Positions 1 to 8,255 are shown, numbered from the stretch's first letter. The stretch: DNA of 64,000 nt from Acidisoma silvae (GCF_020618775.1 NZ_JAESVB010000012.1:1-64000), one strand, 5' to 3'. Program-made: numbers and translations. Notes: generated by a model not told the origin, from the letters alone.

Positions 1-886
1 TAACGGTCGTGTGGCCAATGCGGTCGGCCAGCTTGCCCAGCCTTGAGGCAGAAATAATGCTTCCCAAAGCAGCGGCAGACATCACCAGACCGGCCATGAA
101 GGTCAGGCGTTTCGGGTCATCGATCAGCGTCGCCACATAGACAGTGATAATTGGCTCGATCGACATAGTAGCGACCATCAGGAGAAGCCCCGTCGCCAGC
201 ATGGCCAGAACCACTTTGTTCGCGAAAATTTCAGGCCATGATGCCTTGGGCCGGGCAGCTTCGGCCCGCACCACACGCGGCGGCTCACGCAACAGAAACA
301 GCGACGCCAGGAAAGCGACAAAGATCAATCCACCGGCCCCGAAGAAGGTCGCGCGAATGCCGATCAAATGGGGCAGCAGGCCACCCACCAAGGGGCCCAA
401 CAGATTTCCCGCCATGATGCCGGAGGACAGCAGACCGAGGGCCCAGCCGGAGCGCGCTTTCGGCGTTTGTGTCGCAACCAGGATGGTCGAGCCTGATGCG
501 TAACCGCCAGAGAGCCCGGCCAAAAGCCGCAAACCGACGAGTTGCCAGATGGTCGTGGTGAGACCCATGAGCGACATGGTAACGGCCATGCCGATGCTAG
601 CGCGCACCAACATGGACTTGCGGCCATAGCGGTCTCCCAAACGGCCCCAGAGGGGGGCTGTCAGGCCAGCGGCGAGAAAAGTCGCGCCGAAGACGATGCC
701 GGACCATTGAACGATCGCCGCATGGCCGTGAACGCCCATCTCGGCGACATAAAGCGGCAGAAACGGCAGCAGAAGGGTCATCGCGAAGACGGTCGTGAAC
801 GACCCAAACACACAGACGGCCAAATTCCTTTGCCAATGACCCGCACTGTTGCCACTGGCCTGAGGCGCTTGTTGAGAATCTGTCAT
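1..886 (-). CDS. MFS multidrug-type efflux transporter (C-terminus cut by window edge)
   Basis: Reading leftward from an ATG at 886, 295 codons stay open to the window edge, so the C-terminus is missing. The protein is a membrane transporter of the major facilitator superfamily. After a short polar N-terminus come repeated hydrophobic helices, with the family's cytoplasmic loop-2 signature seen as GRLGDRYGRKS and, late in the fragment, a second-half version, SRLGKLADRIGH. The order and motifs resemble drug-exporting MFS_1 members (MdtG/Bcr/TetA group), but the substrate cannot be read from the sequence. It diverges from a GntR-type regulator, and the shared 117-bp gap holds a strong operator, so repression by that neighbour is likely. 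Confidence 0.85.
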   Translation of the reverse strand, partial: MTDSQQAPQASGNSAGHWQRNLAVCVFGSFTTVFAMTLLLPFLPLYVAEMGVHGHAAIVQWSGIVFGATFLAAGLTAPLWGRLGDRYGRKSMLVRASIGMAVTMSLMGLTTTIWQLVGLRLLAGLSGGYASGSTILVATQTPKARSGWALGLLSSGIMAGNLLGPLVGGLLPHLIGIRATFFGAGGLIFVAFLASLFLLREPPRVVRAEAARPKASWPEIFANKVVLAMLATGLLLMVATMSIEPIITVYVATLIDDPKRLTFMAGLVMSAAALGSIISASRLGKLADRIGHTTV

Positions 887-918
887 CGTGAAACGGCCTT
901 GATTTGCTTTTGCTCTTT

Positions 919-946
919 TTTGGTAGACCGTTTTGGTATACCAAAA
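919..946. promoter_or_regulatory. GntR/FCD-type operator: perfect 16-bp palindrome plus adjacent half-copy
   Basis: Positions 931-946 read TTTTGGTATACCAAAA, a perfect 16-bp palindrome. Immediately beside it, 919-929 reads TTTGGTAGACC, a degenerate copy of the same core. TGGT-N2-ACCA is a known style of recognition site for FadR/VanR-type GntR regulators. The site lies between the divergent MFS gene and the GntR gene. I infer that the regulator binds here and controls both genes. Confidence 0.7.
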
Positions 947-1003
947 CAAGACGACTGACGCATAGGAGACCGGCCGCGTGAAAAAGGGGGGTATTCGCCT
1001 GAG

Positions 1004-1654
1004 ATGACGCAAATGCAAGATGCGGAAGACCGCCTGCGGCGGATGATTCTGGATATGGAAGTGGGTCCTGGCGAGAGGCTGACCGAGCGCTGGATGGAGG
1101 GTCAGCTTGGCGCATCGCGAACTTCCATCCGGGCTGCTTTGTTCCGGCTTGAAGCCGAGGGGCTGGTCGCGCGCGAAGGCAGGGGCTGGATTGTGCCGCC
1201 GCTCGATTTGGAGGAAATCGCGCAGCTTTTCGCCTATCGCGAAGTGTTGGAGGTCTCAGGCCTGCGGCGGGCGCATCCGGATATCATCCCAGCCAAGATT
1301 GCCGAGATCGAACGCCTGCTGGATGAGACCAGCGCCGACGCGACGCCGGAACAGATTGATCTGGCGGGGCGGCAGTTCCATCTTTGGGTCGCCGATCTGG
1401 CACAGAATGAATTCATCAGCCGGGGCGTGGCGGATGCCATGGCGCGATTGCAAAGGGCACGCTGGCTCGAAGCTGACGCCAAACATCACGGTTGGGAAGA
1501 ACACCGTGCCATCGTCGCTGCAATCCACCAATTTGACATGAATCGCGCCGTTGATCTGCTTGAGAGCCATCTTCGCGACACCTGCGCACGCCTTATCGAT
1601 ATGCTGAGCACAGGCCGCCGAACCCTGCGCTCGCGCGGTATCGTTCTTAAATAA
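1004..1654 (+). CDS. GntR family transcriptional regulator, FCD subfamily
   Basis: 216 residues. The N-terminal third is a winged helix-turn-helix, with the pattern LGASRTSIRAALFRLEAEGL around residues 35-54 typical of GntR proteins. The rest is an all-helical domain of the FCD (FadR C-terminal) type, which senses small acids and can hold a metal through conserved His/Asp; HLWVADLAQNEF and the later HRAIVAAI fit that fold. It probably represses itself and the divergent MFS transporter through the palindrome at 931-946. An alternative start lies three codons downstream. The inducer is unknown. Confidence 0.88.
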   Translation: MTQMQDAEDRLRRMILDMEVGPGERLTERWMEGQLGASRTSIRAALFRLEAEGLVAREGRGWIVPPLDLEEIAQLFAYREVLEVSGLRRAHPDIIPAKIAEIERLLDETSADATPEQIDLAGRQFHLWVADLAQNEFISRGVADAMARLQRARWLEADAKHHGWEEHRAIVAAIHQFDMNRAVDLLESHLRDTCARLIDMLSTGRRTLRSRGIVLK

Positions 1655-1769
1655 TAATAAATTGAGACCATCAGAATGGCGGTGCAAGGACGGTTAGCTT
1701 CGTCCTGTCTGCTCACTGCCAATTTCAACCGGAAGGCGATAGTCCGCTTTCCCCGCCCAAGGCGGCCAT

Positions 1770-2075
1770 TCAATCGTCCGCGCGCGCCAAAAATTCTGCC
1801 ACCAGCGCCGTCCATTCGTCACTGATGGACAGGCCCGGCATGGCGCGTCCAGCGCGGCGATACCAGTAGCGGGCATTGCCGGTATCGCCCTCCTGCCGGT
1901 GCAGATGGGCATGGATGAGGTCGCAATCGGCTTCGCCCTCATGGCCCTGCACGACATCATGGGCGCGGTCCCAATCCTGCCGACCCGCCCACCATAATGC
2001 CACGAGCGCCGGGGGCAGGGCAGGCGGCGGGGCTGTGCCATTTAGGCTGTCCCGAAAATTCTCGACTGTCGGCAT
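1770..2075 (-). CDS. small conserved protein of unknown function
   Basis: 101 residues from ATG at 2075. The sequence has a recognisable core, DWDRAHDVVQGHEGEADC followed by HAHLHRQEGDTGNARYWYRR, rich in His, Trp and acidic residues. I have seen this pattern in short uncharacterised proteins of Rhodospirillales and Acetobacteraceae, and no function is known to me. It has no signal peptide or membrane segment. The frame stays open far upstream through the opposite strand of the permease gene, but that extension is compositionally a shadow, so I chose the ATG where the conserved-looking part begins (PTVENFRDSL). Confidence 0.65.
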   Translation of the reverse strand: MPTVENFRDSLNGTAPPPALPPALVALWWAGRQDWDRAHDVVQGHEGEADCDLIHAHLHRQEGDTGNARYWYRRAGRAMPGLSISDEWTALVAEFLARADD

Positions 2076-2453
2076 CCTTGGCGTCCTTACCCAACCCGGT
2101 TCGGCGACCGTGGAACCGCGTGGCGTCCCGCGCAAGGCCTCTGATCGCGGCCATACAGCGTCAGGTGGGTCCGCCAGCTGGTATGACATCATCCTTACTC
2201 TGCGCATTTTATCGGCGAATGCCGCCAGAATATGAATAAATATTAGGCAAATTATGCCTAAACGCCTGAAATTCGCGCTACATTTGCCTGGAATCCGTTT
2301 GACGTCGAGGGGATATGCCCTGGTATTGTTCAACGATGACCCGAAACGGTTCACTGAAATCTTGCGCTTGGTTGATGATCGCTCTTGCGGCCGTCGGCCC
2401 AGCCACCCGCATCGACTGACGCTCAACCGCCGCCATCTGGTAAAGGAAAGACC
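2076..2453. other. 378-bp intergenic region
   Basis: No convincing gene. It separates a leftward small gene from a rightward transport operon and should hold promoters for both. The middle, about 2200-2265, is much richer in A/T than its surroundings and contains the inverted repeat described separately. A short open frame from 2254 has the skewed composition of an out-of-frame reading and was not accepted. Confidence 0.6.
2243..2261. promoter_or_regulatory. perfect inverted repeat TTAGGCA-N5-TGCCTAA
   Basis: Seven-base arms (2243-2249 and 2255-2261) flank AATTA in the A/T-rich part of the divergent intergenic region, about 190 bp before the permease operon. The size and symmetry suit a dimeric repressor or activator site. 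The cognate regulator is not identified. Confidence 0.4.
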
Positions 2454-3872
2454 TTGTCCGACATTGAACTGCCCGCCTCGCGTGAAGAGGGCGCCCCCAG
2501 CCTGCGCGCCGGCACGCTGTCCATGCCCAAGGTGCTGGGCATGGGCGCCTCGTACCTCGCGCCCGGCGTCATCCTGATCTTCAATCCGGCGTCGATGGCG
2601 CTGGTCTCGGGCAAGCAATCCTGGCTGGCCATCCTGCTCGATATTCCGGCCTTCCTGTTTCTGGTCGTCGGCGTCGCGGTCTTCGCCAAGCGCTATGTCG
2701 TGACGGGTTCGCTGATGTCCTATCTGGGCGAGGCTTTCGGCTCCAAATCCCGCATGTTCTCGGGCGCGCCGCTGCTGGTGGCCTATTTCCTGTCCATGCC
2801 GCTGACCGCCATTTTCGTGCTGACCTTCGCCCAGGGCCTGCTGCTCGACATGCATATGACCTGGGCCAATAGCCCCACCGCTCAGGTTCTGGTCGTCGCT
2901 GTCGTCACCATCATCGCCGCCTATATTTCCTATCGCGGCGTCAATCTGTCGGCGCGTTTCGCGATTTTTTGCACCGTCATCTGCGCGCCCTTCGTGCTGA
3001 TCCTGATCGTCGCCGCCCTGATCCATACCGGTTCGGGCTTTACCGATCAGTTCTCCCTCAAGGGCATGAAATTCTCCGACCTCGTCGCCGGCCTCGTCAT
3101 GGTCTTCGTCGGCCTCGTCGGCTTCGAAGGCTTCACCGCCCTCGGCCGTGAGACGAAAGACCCGGTGCGCAATACGCTGATCATCCTGCCCGTCCTCGTC
3201 GGCCTCGTCGTCGTCGTGCTGCTGGTCGGCTGCCTGACGCTGGTGCCGGTTCTGTTGCAGCATGTGGCCGCCGTGAATGCCGGCCAGTCCCCGTCTTCCA
3301 TTGTCGCCGATGCCTCCGGCGTCAGCTGGCTGAAAATCCCGCTGGATGCGACGCTGCTGCTGGCGACCTTCTCCTGCCTCATCGCCGTTCTGAATGACGC
3401 CGCGCGCGTCACCGCGACGGCAGGGCGTGACGGCATGCTGCCGACAGGCCTCGGCGTCATCAGCCCCAAGACGGGCACGCCCGCGCGCTCCATCATCTTC
3501 ATGGCGGTGCTGGCCATCGGCATTCCGGCGGTCTCGCAATATGTCGTGCAGCAATCGCCCTTGCAGGCCTCCGCTGCCATGGGTCCGACGCTGGTCTATC
3601 TGTGGCTGGTGCCGTATCTGGCCATGTTCGTCGGCGTCATCGCCATCAAGCGGCGGGAAGGCGCGCTGGTCTCGCTCACCACCTTGATTGCAGTCCTGGG
3701 CTTCCTGTTTCTGATCTTCCTGACCGTCTACAGCATCAGCCAGCTCACCGGCACGATCCAGAAGGCGGCCCCTGCCATCGCGCTCGGTCTTGCGGCGCTG
3801 CTGTTTATCGTGTCCCTCATCCGTGACATCGGCGGCTCCGGCCGCAGCGCACTCGCGAAGGCTTCCGCTTGA
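2454..3872 (+). CDS. APC superfamily amino acid permease
   Basis: 472 residues from the TTG at 2454, chosen because AAAGGAAAG sits just before it (2442-2450); an ATG lies at 2523. About twelve hydrophobic helices. The first helix carries the glycine-rich unwound segment typical of amino acid/polyamine/organocation carriers, here LGMGASYLAPGV. The loop GRETKDPVRNT is the usual APC cytoplasmic motif, and NDAARVTATAGRDGMLP is the conserved loop after helix 8. It is an inner-membrane importer of an amino acid or amine. It heads a run of overlapping genes; its TGA overlaps the TTG start of the amidase, suggesting that it imports a substrate for that enzyme. Confidence 0.88.
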   Translation: MSDIELPASREEGAPSLRAGTLSMPKVLGMGASYLAPGVILIFNPASMALVSGKQSWLAILLDIPAFLFLVVGVAVFAKRYVVTGSLMSYLGEAFGSKSRMFSGAPLLVAYFLSMPLTAIFVLTFAQGLLLDMHMTWANSPTAQVLVVAVVTIIAAYISYRGVNLSARFAIFCTVICAPFVLILIVAALIHTGSGFTDQFSLKGMKFSDLVAGLVMVFVGLVGFEGFTALGRETKDPVRNTLIILPVLVGLVVVVLLVGCLTLVPVLLQHVAAVNAGQSPSSIVADASGVSWLKIPLDATLLLATFSCLIAVLNDAARVTATAGRDGMLPTGLGVISPKTGTPARSIIFMAVLAIGIPAVSQYVVQQSPLQASAAMGPTLVYLWLVPYLAMFVGVIAIKRREGALVSLTTLIAVLGFLFLIFLTVYSISQLTGTIQKAAPAIALGLAALLFIVSLIRDIGGSGRSALAKASA

Positions 3873-5290
3873 CCCTCTCTGATATGCCCACAACCATCGC
3901 GCAGAGTGCCTCCGCTCTGCGCGATGGACGTTTGACCAGCGTGCAGCTTGTCTCCGCCCTTCAGACCCGCGCGGCGGCGATTGATCCGCGTCTCGGTGCC
4001 TTCACAACGCAATATATCGACCACGCTCTGGCGGCCGCCGCCATTGCAGACCGCGAACTGGCGGCCGGGCAGGATCGTGGACCGCTGCACGGCATTCCGC
4101 TGGCGGTGAAGGATATTGTCGCCGCCAAGGAAGGCCCGACGACGGCCAGTTCCGCGGTCGTCGACCCGTCCTGGTGGCAGGGGCAGGATGCGCCGGTCGT
4201 GGCCCGCCTGCGCGCGGCGGGCGCCATCATCCTCGGCAAGACCACCACCATGGAATATGCGCTGGGCGAGCCCGACAGCGATCAGGCCTTGGCGCAGCCG
4301 CGCTGCGCCTGGGACTTGGGGCGCTGGGCCGGCGGGTCCAGCTCCGGCTCCGGTTCGGGCGTCGCGGCCGGTCTGATGCTGGGGGCTGTCGGCACCGATA
4401 CCGGCGGCAGCGTGCGCCTGCCGGCCGCCTTCAACGGCATTACCGGCCATAAGCCGACCTTCGGCCTCGTGCCGAAATCGGGCGTGCATGTGCTGGGTTT
4501 TTCGTTGGATGCCGTCGGCCCCATGGCGCGCACCGCGCGGGATTGCGCGCTCATGCTGGATGTCATGGCCGGGCATGATGCCTCCGACGCATCCTCCGCC
4601 CGCGTCGCTGGCGGCGGCTATGCCAAGGGGCTGGATACACCCGTCAATCTCACCGGCCTGCGCATCGGCGTCGATCTTGCCGCCGTCGCCGGCCGTGTGG
4701 GCTGCGACCCGGCGACATTCGGGGTCTTTGAAGCGGCGCTGCGCGTCTTTACCGATGCCGGTGCTATCCTTGTTCCCTACGTCGCACCGGAATGGCGGCT
4801 CTGTGCGCTCAGTGCCGCCGTCGTCTGGCAGGTGGATGCTTTGACCTATCACCATGACCTGCTGCGCGAGCGTTGGAGCGAATTCGGACGCGGCATCCGC
4901 GCGCAGTTCATCGAAGGGATGCTGGTGACGCCGTCCGACATGAAGGCGGCCGACCGCGTGCGGCGGCAGATCTGCGCGCATATGGCGCAGGTGCTGGACG
5001 GCGTCGATATTGTCATGTCACCAACCCACGGCACGGCCGCGCTTCTGTATGACGAGCGGTCTGGCAGCGGCGTCGATGAAACGGCCTTCACCTCGCTGTG
5101 GAACCTCACCGGCGGACCGGCCATTTCCCTGCCTATGGGGGTCACGGGCGAAGGGCTGCCGCTCGGCCTGCAAATTGCCGGGCGCGCTTTCGATGACGGT
5201 CAGGTTCTGGCCATCGCCGATGCCTTTCAGGCGATGACGGCGCATCATCGCGCCATGCCGCCCATCGCGCGCGGGGAGATGCTGTCATGA
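3869..5290 (+). CDS. amidase-signature hydrolase, AtzE-like
   Basis: 473 residues, a full-length amidase-signature enzyme hydrolysing a C-N amide bond. The Ser-cisSer-Lys triad is visible: Lys81 (AVKDI), the serines of GGSSSGSGSG near 157-158 and nucleophile Ser181 in DTGGSVRLP. The start is TTG 3869, overlapping the permease stop, or ATG 3884. The stop overlaps the next ORF as ATGA. That next gene resembles AtzG, the small partner of AtzE (1-carboxybiuret hydrolase), so I place this enzyme in the AtzE-like, GatA-related group. The natural substrate is unknown, and the permease/AzlCD context suggests an amide of an amino acid or related compound. Confidence 0.88.
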   Translation: MTLSDMPTTIAQSASALRDGRLTSVQLVSALQTRAAAIDPRLGAFTTQYIDHALAAAAIADRELAAGQDRGPLHGIPLAVKDIVAAKEGPTTASSAVVDPSWWQGQDAPVVARLRAAGAIILGKTTTMEYALGEPDSDQALAQPRCAWDLGRWAGGSSSGSGSGVAAGLMLGAVGTDTGGSVRLPAAFNGITGHKPTFGLVPKSGVHVLGFSLDAVGPMARTARDCALMLDVMAGHDASDASSARVAGGGYAKGLDTPVNLTGLRIGVDLAAVAGRVGCDPATFGVFEAALRVFTDAGAILVPYVAPEWRLCALSAAVVWQVDALTYHHDLLRERWSEFGRGIRAQFIEGMLVTPSDMKAADRVRRQICAHMAQVLDGVDIVMSPTHGTAALLYDERSGSGVDETAFTSLWNLTGGPAISLPMGVTGEGLPLGLQIAGRAFDDGQVLAIADAFQAMTAHHRAMPPIARGEMLS

Positions 5291-5496
5291 GCCAGGACAA
5301 GGCGCGCGCCTATGCCGATGTCGCGGCGGCCAAGCTCGGCCTGCCGCTGTCGGAGGCCGAGTTGCAGCAAGCGGCCGAGCGCGTCGTCAGCAAGCAGGTG
5401 GATTTCGCGCCGCTGCACGCGGCGGCGAAGACAGCGCCGATCGAAGGGGAGCTGACCTTTCAGCCGGCCTCCGCGCAAGCCGGACGGCATGACTAA
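5287..5496 (+). CDS. AtzG-like small subunit (DUF4089 type)
   Basis: 69 residues, ATGA-overlapping the amidase upstream and overlapping azlC by 8 nt downstream. Its helical N-terminal half (ARAYADVAAAKLGLPLSEAE) and its Pro/Ala-rich tail follow the layout I recall for AtzG, which forms a GatA-GatC-like complex with AtzE and stabilises it. The central segment here is shorter and more polar than in the family I know. The order amidase then small protein matches atzE-atzG. Similarity is judged by eye only, so the identification is tentative, though the coupling to the amidase is clear. Confidence 0.6.
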   Translation: MSQDKARAYADVAAAKLGLPLSEAELQQAAERVVSKQVDFAPLHAAAKTAPIEGELTFQPASAQAGRHD

Positions 5497-6163
5497 GCAG
5501 GCTGGCTTTTCGCCGACCGGGCTGCTGCTGCTGACCTTGGCAGTGGCCCTGTTCGGCATCGCCTATGGCGCGGACAGCTATGCCGAGGGCGGAGGCGTGC
5601 TGGGGCCGGTGCTGACTTCCTTTCTGGTCCAGGGCGGGGCCTCGCAGATCGCCTCCCAGGGGGTTCTACGCTCCGGCGGGTCGGCACTCGCCGCCATTCT
5701 GGTCGGCATGGCGCTGAACCTGCGCTTCATGGCGCTGGCGCTGGCCATCGCGCCGGATTTGCCGAAAGCCGCCCTGCCGCGCATGCTGGCGGCCTATCTT
5801 ATCAGCGATATCCCGGTGGGGGTCGCGCTGACGCAAAGCGGCCCGTCGCGCGGCCGGCTGTTTATCCTGGTTGGCATCCTGGCGGGCGGCGCCTGGGTTG
5901 GCGGCACGCTGATCGGCACGCTGGTCGGCGCCCAAGTTGATGTCGCGGCTTTCGGGGCGAATGGCGCCATCATCGGCGCCTTCGTGGCGCTGGCCATGAC
6001 CCATATCCGCAACCGGCGCACGATCGCGATTGCCCTCTGTTCCTTCGCCGCGACCATCGCGCTGATGCTCTGGGTCAGTTCCGGCATTTCCGTTCTCGGC
6101 GGGGCGGCCTGCGGGCTGATCGTGGAGAGGCTGTGGCCGCCGCTGCCGAAGGTGCCGGCATGA
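5489..6163 (+). CDS. azlC: AzlC family branched-chain amino acid exporter subunit
   Basis: 224 residues with several transmembrane helices. The signature of AzlC/YgaZ proteins is present: FLVQGGASQIASQGVL early, then MALNLRFMALALAI, where the family has its conserved N-x-R helix. AzlC pairs with the small membrane protein AzlD to export branched-chain amino acids or analogues. The stop overlaps the azlD start as ATGA. Its place after a permease and amidase suggests export of a product or relief of amino acid overload. Confidence 0.87.
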   Translation: MTKQAGFSPTGLLLLTLAVALFGIAYGADSYAEGGGVLGPVLTSFLVQGGASQIASQGVLRSGGSALAAILVGMALNLRFMALALAIAPDLPKAALPRMLAAYLISDIPVGVALTQSGPSRGRLFILVGILAGGAWVGGTLIGTLVGAQVDVAAFGANGAIIGAFVALAMTHIRNRRTIAIALCSFAATIALMLWVSSGISVLGGAACGLIVERLWPPLPKVPA

Positions 6164-6474
6164 ACTGGCTGGTGGTGCTGGCGCTCGCTGGCGGCAATAT
6201 GGCGTTGAAACTGATGGGCGTGATGGTCTTCGTCCATCGGCCGATTCCGGCCTGGCTGCAACGGCCGGTGGCCGCCCTGCCGCTGGCGATCTACCCGGCC
6301 TTGGTGGCGGCGGCCGTCTTCGGCCATGACGGCGGCATGCGTATCGATGGCCGCGTACTGTCGGCGGGTGCCGTTCTGCTACTGCTTCTGTTGCTGCCGC
6401 GCCGGAACATCTTCGGCCTCGTCATGCTGCTGGGCGCGGCGGTGGCCGCCTTGGTCCATTACTGCGCGCGCTGA
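6160..6474 (+). CDS. azlD: AzlD-type small membrane subunit
   Basis: 104 residues from the ATG at 6160, which overlaps the azlC stop. About four hydrophobic helices and few charged residues, the usual size and topology for AzlD/YgaH. The C-terminal helix pair around LLLLPRRNIFGLVMLLG fits the family. It is the obligate partner of AzlC and the last gene of the overlapping operon that begins at 2454. An in-frame start 27 nt upstream lies inside azlC and is less likely. Confidence 0.8.
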   Translation: MNWLVVLALAGGNMALKLMGVMVFVHRPIPAWLQRPVAALPLAIYPALVAAAVFGHDGGMRIDGRVLSAGAVLLLLLLLPRRNIFGLVMLLGAAVAALVHYCAR

Positions 6475-6578
6475 TCTGGGGTTTTCCCTTGCGGTCCGCA
6501 TGATGCTGCACTGCGGTAGATGATTTTTACTTCATCCGGCCAGGGGCGTAGACGGACCCATTGTCCCGAGGTTCTGCC

Positions 6579-6947
6579 GTGATCGATGCCATCGCCCTGT
6601 TATTCGTCTGTCTGGGCCTGGGTGAATGTCTGCACCGCGTCGCCGGGGTGCCGCTGCCGCCCTCCGTCATCGGCCTGCTGGCGCTGCTGGTCTGGCTGGC
6701 GGCCGTGCGGCGGGAAAGGCCGATGCTGCAATCCGTTTCAGGATGGTTGACGGCGCATCTGTCCCTGATGTTCGTGCCGGCCGCCGTCGGGCTGATCGAC
6801 GAGGGGCCGGCGCTGGCGCGCTACGGCATCGGGCTTGTTGTCGCAACCACAATCTCCACCCTGCTGACGATGCTTGTCACCGTCTCGGTCTTTCGCTTCG
6901 TCGTCAAACGCACGGGCTCCGGCCCGGCGCCGGTGGTGACGGCATGA
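6579..6947 (+). CDS. CidA/LrgA family holin-like membrane protein
   Basis: 122 residues from GTG at 6579, preferred because GAGG lies 7 nt upstream; a TTG at 6561 is the longer option. Four hydrophobic helices. Family features are PPSVIGLLALL in helix 2 and the loop LMFVPAAVGLID before helix 3. CidA/LrgA proteins work with CidB/LrgB; they were first described as holin/antiholin-like, and in several bacteria the pair behaves as a pyruvate or related metabolite channel. The stop overlaps the LrgB start as ATGA. Confidence 0.85.
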   Translation: MIDAIALLFVCLGLGECLHRVAGVPLPPSVIGLLALLVWLAAVRRERPMLQSVSGWLTAHLSLMFVPAAVGLIDEGPALARYGIGLVVATTISTLLTMLVTVSVFRFVVKRTGSGPAPVVTA

Positions 6948-7636
6948 ACGGGCTGCTGTCCACCCAGGCCTTCTGGCTGGCGGTGACGCTGCTGGTCTTC
7001 GAAGGAGCGGACAGGCTGTCGCGCAGCACGGGGCGGCATCCGCTGTGCCATCCGGTTCTGCTCTCCACGCCCGTCATCATCGCGATATTGCTGATCACGC
7101 ATACGCCTTACGCCACTTATGCCAGTGCCACTTCAGTTCTGGCCTTCCTGCTGGGGCCGGCGGTGGTGGGTCTGGCCGTGCCCATCTGGGCGCGCGCCCG
7201 GCTTATCCGCCAATTGGCATTGCCGATCACGCTCGCACTCTGCGCCGGGGCGGTGACGGCCATCGTCAGTGCCGTCGGCATCCTGTCGCTGTTCGGCGCG
7301 CCGCGCGCCATGCTGGCCTCCATCGCGCCGCGCGCCACCACCACGCCGGTTGCGATGCAGATGGCCGCGGAACTCGGCGGCGTGCCGGCGCTCGCTGCCG
7401 TCATCGTGCTCTTCGCGGGCGTCGTCGGCGCCATGACGGCAACCCCCATCTTCAACCGCCTGGGCATCCGCGATTATCGGGCGCGGGGACTGGCCATCGG
7501 CGTGACGGCCCATGGGTTCGGCGCGGCACGGGCCTTTCAGGTCGACCCGACGGCTGGGGCTTTCGCGTCCCTCGGCATGGCGCTGAATGCCATCATCACC
7601 TGCGTCATCCTCTCGGTCGTGCAGCTCTTCCTGTAA
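6944..7636 (+). CDS. CidB/LrgB family membrane protein
   Basis: 230 residues from ATG 6944, overlapping the LrgA stop. It has six or more hydrophobic helices with the family hallmarks LGPAVVGLAVPIWARA and, later, APRATTTPVAMQMAAELGG and AHGFGAARAF. It is the membrane partner of LrgA. Because the iron-responsive dyad lies just after its stop, it is probably not part of the iron island. The physiological role (autolysis control or metabolite transport) cannot be decided from sequence. Confidence 0.87.
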   Translation: MNGLLSTQAFWLAVTLLVFEGADRLSRSTGRHPLCHPVLLSTPVIIAILLITHTPYATYASATSVLAFLLGPAVVGLAVPIWARARLIRQLALPITLALCAGAVTAIVSAVGILSLFGAPRAMLASIAPRATTTPVAMQMAAELGGVPALAAVIVLFAGVVGAMTATPIFNRLGIRDYRARGLAIGVTAHGFGAARAFQVDPTAGAFASLGMALNAIITCVILSVVQLFL

Positions 7637-7642
7637 TTGAAT

Positions 7643-7659
7643 TTGCGAATTAGTCGCAA
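7643..7659. promoter_or_regulatory. candidate Fur-type box before the iron-uptake island
   Basis: TTGCGAATTAGTCGCAA is a near-palindrome: the six outer bases of each arm match exactly and only the centre deviates. It resembles the ATGCGAAT-N-ATTCGCAT type of alphaproteobacterial Fur/Mur site as I remember it. It lies 75 bp before the FecI-type sigma factor, the expected place for iron repression of a fec-like operon. Confidence 0.5.
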
Positions 7660-7733
7660 CTAACCTAAAGCAGGCGCGCGGGCGCTGGGCTCGTTTTTAT
7701 GAAGCGAGACCATGTGCCGGTGCCGAGGGTCGG

Positions 7734-8255
7734 GTGACTGAGGGGGGAGGTTCAGGTCTCGCGAGGCTGGCCGCGCTCTATCAGGGGGAGCTGCGGACCC
7801 ATGCCCGCCGCCGCGCGACGACGCAGGCGGATGCCGACGATCTGGTGCAGGATACCTGGGCCAAGCTCGCCGTGCAGGACCAGGGCGCCATTGGCAATAT
7901 CCGCGCCTTCCTGCATCGCGTGGTCGATAACCTGTCCATCGACCATCGCCGCAAAAGCCAAATTCGCGCCCGCTACCATGCCACGGAAATCGATGCGGAT
8001 GCGGTGGCCGACGTCGCGGCACCTGCGCCGACGGCCGAGGCCGGGCTGATCGATACCGACCGCCAGCGCGCCTATGAGACGATCCTGGCGGGCCTGCCGC
8101 CGCGCTGCCGGCAGGCGCTTGTCCTCAGCCGCATCGAAGGCTGGCCGCATACCAAGATCGCGCGCCACCTCGGCGTCTCGCCCAATACCGTCACCGCCGA
8201 TATCCGCCGCGCCATGGAACTCTGCCTGCAAGCCGCGAAAAATTTCGATGTCTGA
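7734..8255 (+). CDS. FecI-type ECF RNA polymerase sigma factor
   Basis: 173 residues from a GTG. Region 2 is visible as DADDLVQDTWAKL and FLHRVVDNLSIDHRR, and region 4 as LPPRCRQALVLSRIEGW followed by the helix-turn-helix HTKIARHLGVSPNTV. Size and composition are those of the FecI group. It directs RNA polymerase to a siderophore receptor gene when the surface signal is relayed by FecR, whose gene overlaps the sigma stop by 8 nt and is followed by a TonB receptor with an STN domain. Transcription is likely repressed by Fur through the site at 7643-7659. Confidence 0.92.
   Translation: MTEGGGSGLARLAALYQGELRTHARRRATTQADADDLVQDTWAKLAVQDQGAIGNIRAFLHRVVDNLSIDHRRKSQIRARYHATEIDADAVADVAAPAPTAEAGLIDTDRQRAYETILAGLPPRCRQALVLSRIEGWPHTKIARHLGVSPNTVTADIRRAMELCLQAAKNFDV

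Noticed and set aside
1770-3893. A 707-codon open frame on the minus strand
   Set aside because: Most of it is the opposite strand of the APC permease and has the Asp/Gln/Arg-rich look of a shadow frame. Only the C-terminal 101 residues (1770-2075), outside the permease, look like a real protein.
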